From an uncultured Phycisphaerales bacterium (GTDB lineage Bacteria; Planctomycetota; Phycisphaerae; Phycisphaerales; UBA1924), in contig CALFMQ010000068.1 in the NCBI GenBank assembly GCA_937879825.1, forward strand, positions 1 to 5,547: a stretch of 5,547 nucleotides of DNA, given 5' to 3'. The position numbers and the translations under genes were made by a program. This document shows positions 3,849 to 5,547 of this stretch, in pieces (the first letter of the stretch is position 1; the number at the start of each line of letters is the position of its first letter). Under the pieces are notes generated by a model. The model made no database searches, was not told the DNA's origin, and worked only from the letters and a program-made list of their open reading frames with translations.

Positions 3849-5189
3849 ATGACCGAGCAGAAAGTCGAGTTTGACCCTTCCGCGGCCCACCACGCCAAGC
3901 CCCGCCTCCGCCAGATCGAAGGATTCCCCTTCCAGCAGGAGGAGAAGGTCCTGCTCGGCCTCCGGGACCCCCATCAGGTCTCCCGGGAGATGGTCTTCGT
4001 CGCTCCGCAGGCCCAGCACATCCTCCCCCATATGAACGGGGCCAACTCGCTCGACGACATCGCCGAAGCCGTCGGCCACGGCCTGACCAGCGACATGCTC
4101 AAGCCCTTCGTCGCCCAACTCGATCAGGCATGCCTCCTGTTCGGCCCGCGGTTCGACGCGCTGGTCCGCGATATGCGGGCCGAGTTCGACGCCTCGAGTT
4201 CGCTCCCTTCCGGTGCCTCGGCCGATATGGCCGACGCGCTGACGGCACAGAAGCTAGGCGAGGCGGCAACCGACGAGGCCAAAGCCCAGCACGGGGCGGC
4301 CAACCTCATCGAGGCCATGGATAAGTGGTTCGAGGAAGCGGGCAAGATGATCGACCTCCCGATCATCGAGCAACTCCCGACAGCGATCGTCGCGCCCCAT
4401 CTCGATTATTTCCGCGGATGGATCAACTACGCAGCGATGTACGCGCCACTGCGCGGCCTGCCGCGCCCGGACCGCGTTGTCATCCTGGGCACCAATCACT
4501 TCGGCTTCGCGACCGGCGTGTGCGGGTGCGACAAGGGACTCGAAACGCCCCTCGGCGCGTGCGACTTCGATGGCGACTTCGCCGCGCTCGTGAACAAGCA
4601 CCTCGGCTCAGAGAACGCCACCAAACTCGTCGAGCACCGCTACGACCACGACCGCGAGCATTCCATCGAGCTGCAACTCCCGTGGATTCAGCACGTGTTC
4701 GGAGCGGACGAAAGCGGCGCCTTCCCGCGCGTCTACGCCGCCCTGATTCACGATCCGACTCGCAACGCCGGCCAGTCCTACGACGGCAAGGGGCTCGACC
4801 TGGACACCTTCGTCGACGCCCTGCGCGCCGCCCTGGCCGAAGCGCCGGGACGCACTCTGGTCGTCTCGTCCGCCGACCTGAGCCATGTCGGGCCGATGTT
4901 CGGCGATCAGATCAATCTCGTCGAGGAGTCCGAGGAGCGCAAACAGTTCCTCAAGAACATGGAAGAGACCGACCGCCGACTCACAACGCTGCTCCGCACC
5001 GGCAAGGTCGACGAGATGATCGCGTCACTCGCATGGGAGCAGAACGCGACGCGCTGGTGCAGCGCGGGCAACCTCTCGGCGATGATGCGCGCCACCGGCG
5101 CCGAAGATCTCAAGATCGTCAACTGGGTCGCCGCCCGCGACTCCCAGGGGGCGGGAATCGTCAGCTCCATCGCCGCGTACGCACCCTGA
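3849..5189 (+). CDS. Memo-family protein (AmmeMemoRadiSam protein B type) with extra N-terminal domain, 446 aa
   Basis: Residues about 178-444 are a Memo domain, structurally related to class III extradiol dioxygenases: A-P-H-L-D-Y at 182-187, L-G-T-N-H-F-G at 213-219, E-H-S-I-E-L-Q-L-P-W at 270-279, V-S-S-A-D-L-S-H at 338-346, and N-A-T-R-W-C-S-A-G near 399-407. H184, H217 and C404 match by position the His-His-Cys pocket of human MEMO1. The biochemical role in bacteria is unsettled. Residues 16-105 are additional: P-R-L-R-Q-I-E-G-F-P, L-R-D-P, then I-L-P-H-M-N-G-A-N-S-L-D-D-I-A and L-V-A/Q-L-D-type helices, similar to PqqD-like winged-helix domains. An Ala-rich linker (about 115-150) joins the parts. 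Minimal Memo proteins are about 300 aa. The start is backed by TAGGAG 10 bases upstream. No AMMECR1 or radical SAM partner is in view. The open frame continuing upstream to 3132 is not coding. Confidence 0.85.
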   Translation: MTEQKVEFDPSAAHHAKPRLRQIEGFPFQQEEKVLLGLRDPHQVSREMVFVAPQAQHILPHMNGANSLDDIAEAVGHGLTSDMLKPFVAQLDQACLLFGPRFDALVRDMRAEFDASSSLPSGASADMADALTAQKLGEAATDEAKAQHGAANLIEAMDKWFEEAGKMIDLPIIEQLPTAIVAPHLDYFRGWINYAAMYAPLRGLPRPDRVVILGTNHFGFATGVCGCDKGLETPLGACDFDGDFAALVNKHLGSENATKLVEHRYDHDREHSIELQLPWIQHVFGADESGAFPRVYAALIHDPTRNAGQSYDGKGLDLDTFVDALRAALAEAPGRTLVVSSADLSHVGPMFGDQINLVEESEERKQFLKNMEETDRRLTTLLRTGKVDEMIASLAWEQNATRWCSAGNLSAMMRATGAEDLKIVNWVAARDSQGAGIVSSIAAYAP

Positions 5190-5547
5190 TCACGACTCGC
5201 GGAATCTTTGCACGATCGGGCGACGCCTCCCGCGCCCGAACGCGACCGGCGAGACCTTCAGCCCGATGGGCATCTGCTTGCGCTTGTATTCCGCGAGGTC
5301 AATCATGCGCACAACTCGCCCGACAACTCCCGGGTCGAATCCGGTCTCGCGCACAATCGTGGACACGCCCTTGCGCTGATCGACATACCGCGCGATGATC
5401 GCGTCGAGCATGTCGTACGGAGGGAGCGTGTCCTGATCCGTCTGGTCCGGGCGCAACTCCGCGCTCGGGGGCTTGGTGATCGATGACTCCGGAATCGGCG
5501 GCCCGGCAAACCCGCACGCCGCGTAGTTCGCATTCAGCCAGCGCGCC
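5190..5547 (-). CDS. nadE: glutamine-dependent NAD+ synthetase (C-terminal part, cut by right edge)
   Basis: The frame runs from the right edge to a TGA at 5192-5190 and covers the last 118 residues. NadE makes NAD+ from nicotinate adenine dinucleotide, ATP and, in the long form, glutamine. The C-terminal synthetase signature is clear: P-E-S-S-I-T-K-P-P-S-A-E-L-R-P-D-Q, then D-Q-D-T-L-P-P-Y-D-M-L-D-A-I-I, a helix with V-R-M-I-D-L-A-E-Y-K-R-K-Q, and finally G-L-K-V-S-P-V-A-F-G-R-G-R-R-R-P-I-V-Q-R-F. The ending (E-Y-K-R-K-Q through R-R-P-I) is typical of long glutamine-dependent enzymes; the amidase domain would lie outside the window. The gene converges on the Memo gene with no base between the two stop codons. 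A TTG at 5456 is an internal leucine codon (A-E-L-R-P), not a start. Confidence 0.92.
   Translation of the reverse strand, partial: ARWLNANYAACGFAGPPIPESSITKPPSAELRPDQTDQDTLPPYDMLDAIIARYVDQRKGVSTIVRETGFDPGVVGRVVRMIDLAEYKRKQMPIGLKVSPVAFGRGRRRPIVQRFRES

Noticed and set aside
4325..5398. 357-codon plus-strand frame inside the Memo gene and into nadE
   Set aside because: Arg- and Pro-rich product typical of an off-frame reading of GC-rich genes; it overlaps two well supported genes.

Overview
The window looks like ordinary, compact chromosomal DNA from a GC-rich bacterium. The protein flavour (the NadE C-terminus, a CusF-type copper lipoprotein with the R-H-E-A-I-P...M-T-M-P-F pattern, and a Memo protein with an extra N-terminal domain) points to Planctomycetota, probably Phycisphaerae. 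This placement is inferred from remembered family patterns, not from a search. I see no insertion sequence, CRISPR array, tRNA, rRNA or prophage gene.

Layout, left to right: (1) 1-229 minus, the N-terminus of a 6-phosphofructokinase, probably pyrophosphate-dependent, running off the left edge. (2) 294-875 plus, a small predicted lipoprotein of unknown function, divergent from the kinase. (3) 1057-1887 plus, a transcription regulator with a C-terminal LuxR-type helix-turn-helix. (4) 1978-2700 plus, a family 4-like uracil-DNA glycosylase that lacks all four iron-sulfur cysteines. (5) 2701-2880, a structured, lower-GC intergenic stretch with overlapping inverted repeats that ends in a strong plus-strand rho-independent terminator. 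(6) 3661-2889 minus, a two-gene operon: an uncharacterised basic 104-residue protein, then a CusF-like copper-binding lipoprotein. (7) 3849-5189 plus, a Memo-family protein (AmmeMemoRadiSam protein B type) with an extra N-terminal domain, divergent from the operon. (8) 5547-5190 minus, the C-terminus of glutamine-dependent NAD+ synthetase, running off the right edge; its stop codon abuts that of the Memo gene.

The genes do not form one pathway. They are central metabolism (PFK, NAD synthesis), DNA repair (UDG), one regulator and a possible metal-related group (CusF-like plus Memo). The most coherent regulatory signal is the octamer GCTAGACT, which occurs exactly three times. Each copy lies in the gap before a plus-strand gene (regulator, UDG, Memo) and looks like a -10 promoter element. 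A related TACACT lies 7 bases before the lipoprotein ATG and suggests a leaderless mRNA.

The two points most worth following up are the cysteine-free UDG and the 2701-2880 RNA-like element, where at least three mutually exclusive stems share the same bases just before a terminator. I did not find a clear new multi-gene system.
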